Source of the DNA: Azospirillum picis
GTDB lineage: Bacteria; Pseudomonadota; Alphaproteobacteria; Azospirillales; Azospirillaceae
NCBI RefSeq assembly: GCF_017876115.1
Contig: NZ_JAGINO010000001.1
Location: 463,225 to 527,224 of the forward strand
Reading direction: 5' to 3'
DNA: 64,000 nt
A program made the translations under genes and the position numbers. Positions 63,605-64,000 of the stretch are shown in pieces (position 1 is the stretch's first letter; each line of letters begins with the position of its first letter). The notes under the pieces were generated by a model. The model searched no databases and was not told where the DNA came from. It was given only the letters and a program-made list of their open reading frames with translations.

Positions 63605-64000
<396 letters not shown>

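Overview
The window is GC-rich DNA (roughly 70 percent by eye) from an alphaproteobacterium. Gene content and order (ftsE-ftsX-ydcF-plsC, tlpA/argH-lptM-like-lysA, crbS/crbR-type pair, tct transporter cluster, zinc-ribbon DinB) fit the Rhodospirillales, with Azospirillum or a close relative the most likely genus. That assignment is inference from protein style, not from a database search.

Region by region. 0-5 kb: a ribbon-helix-helix protein, then a leftward operon for 3-hydroxybutyrate/acetoacetate use (GntP-type permease, CoA-transferase alpha and beta, 3-hydroxybutyrate dehydrogenase). 5-10 kb: a small copper-chaperone-like HMA protein, hemP with a Fur-type site, the ftsEX-ydcF block divergent from plsC, and a hotdog thioesterase. 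10-17 kb: a large beta-helix protein with two CBM60-like domains, a ClC channel, an aldo/keto reductase and an MFS transporter. 17-25 kb: a leftward tct operon (two tctC genes, tctB, tctA, a universal stress protein, tctD-type regulator) ending in an unusual sensor kinase fused to a periplasmic-binding-protein domain. 25.5-30.4 kb: LysR and TauE genes, then an iteron-type replication origin with a Rep_3-family initiator and a vapBC-type toxin/antitoxin pair. 30.5-33.7 kb: a PspA/DUF350/DUF2491 cluster equivalent to E. coli yjfJ-yjfL-yjfK. 34-41 kb: an Lrp regulator, an XRE regulator with its membrane partner, fadH, a glyoxylate/glycerate module (hyi, glxR/garR, glycerate kinase) and a double cNMP-binding protein. 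41-47 kb: tlpA divergent from argH-lipoprotein-lysA, then a hybrid kinase. 47-55 kb: TerB-like protein, a second large hybrid kinase, DUF47-pit phosphate transport with a three-repeat Pho box, and several small unknown genes. 55-64 kb: an SSS-family sensor kinase with LuxR regulator (CrbS/CrbR architecture), dinB, an Lrp regulator divergent from alanine dehydrogenase, and the 5' part of livH.

The striking combination is an iteron/Rep_3 origin (a plasmid or chromid feature) beside genes usually regarded as chromosomal (ftsEX, plsC, argH, lysA, dinB), which suggests a chromid or a rearranged main replicon. Much of the rest is short-chain acid metabolism: ketone bodies, tricarboxylates, fatty-acid oxidation, glyoxylate, possibly acetate, and alanine. 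It is accompanied by an unusually high number of sensor kinases (four in 42 kb). No rRNA, tRNA, CRISPR array, insertion sequence or prophage was seen.
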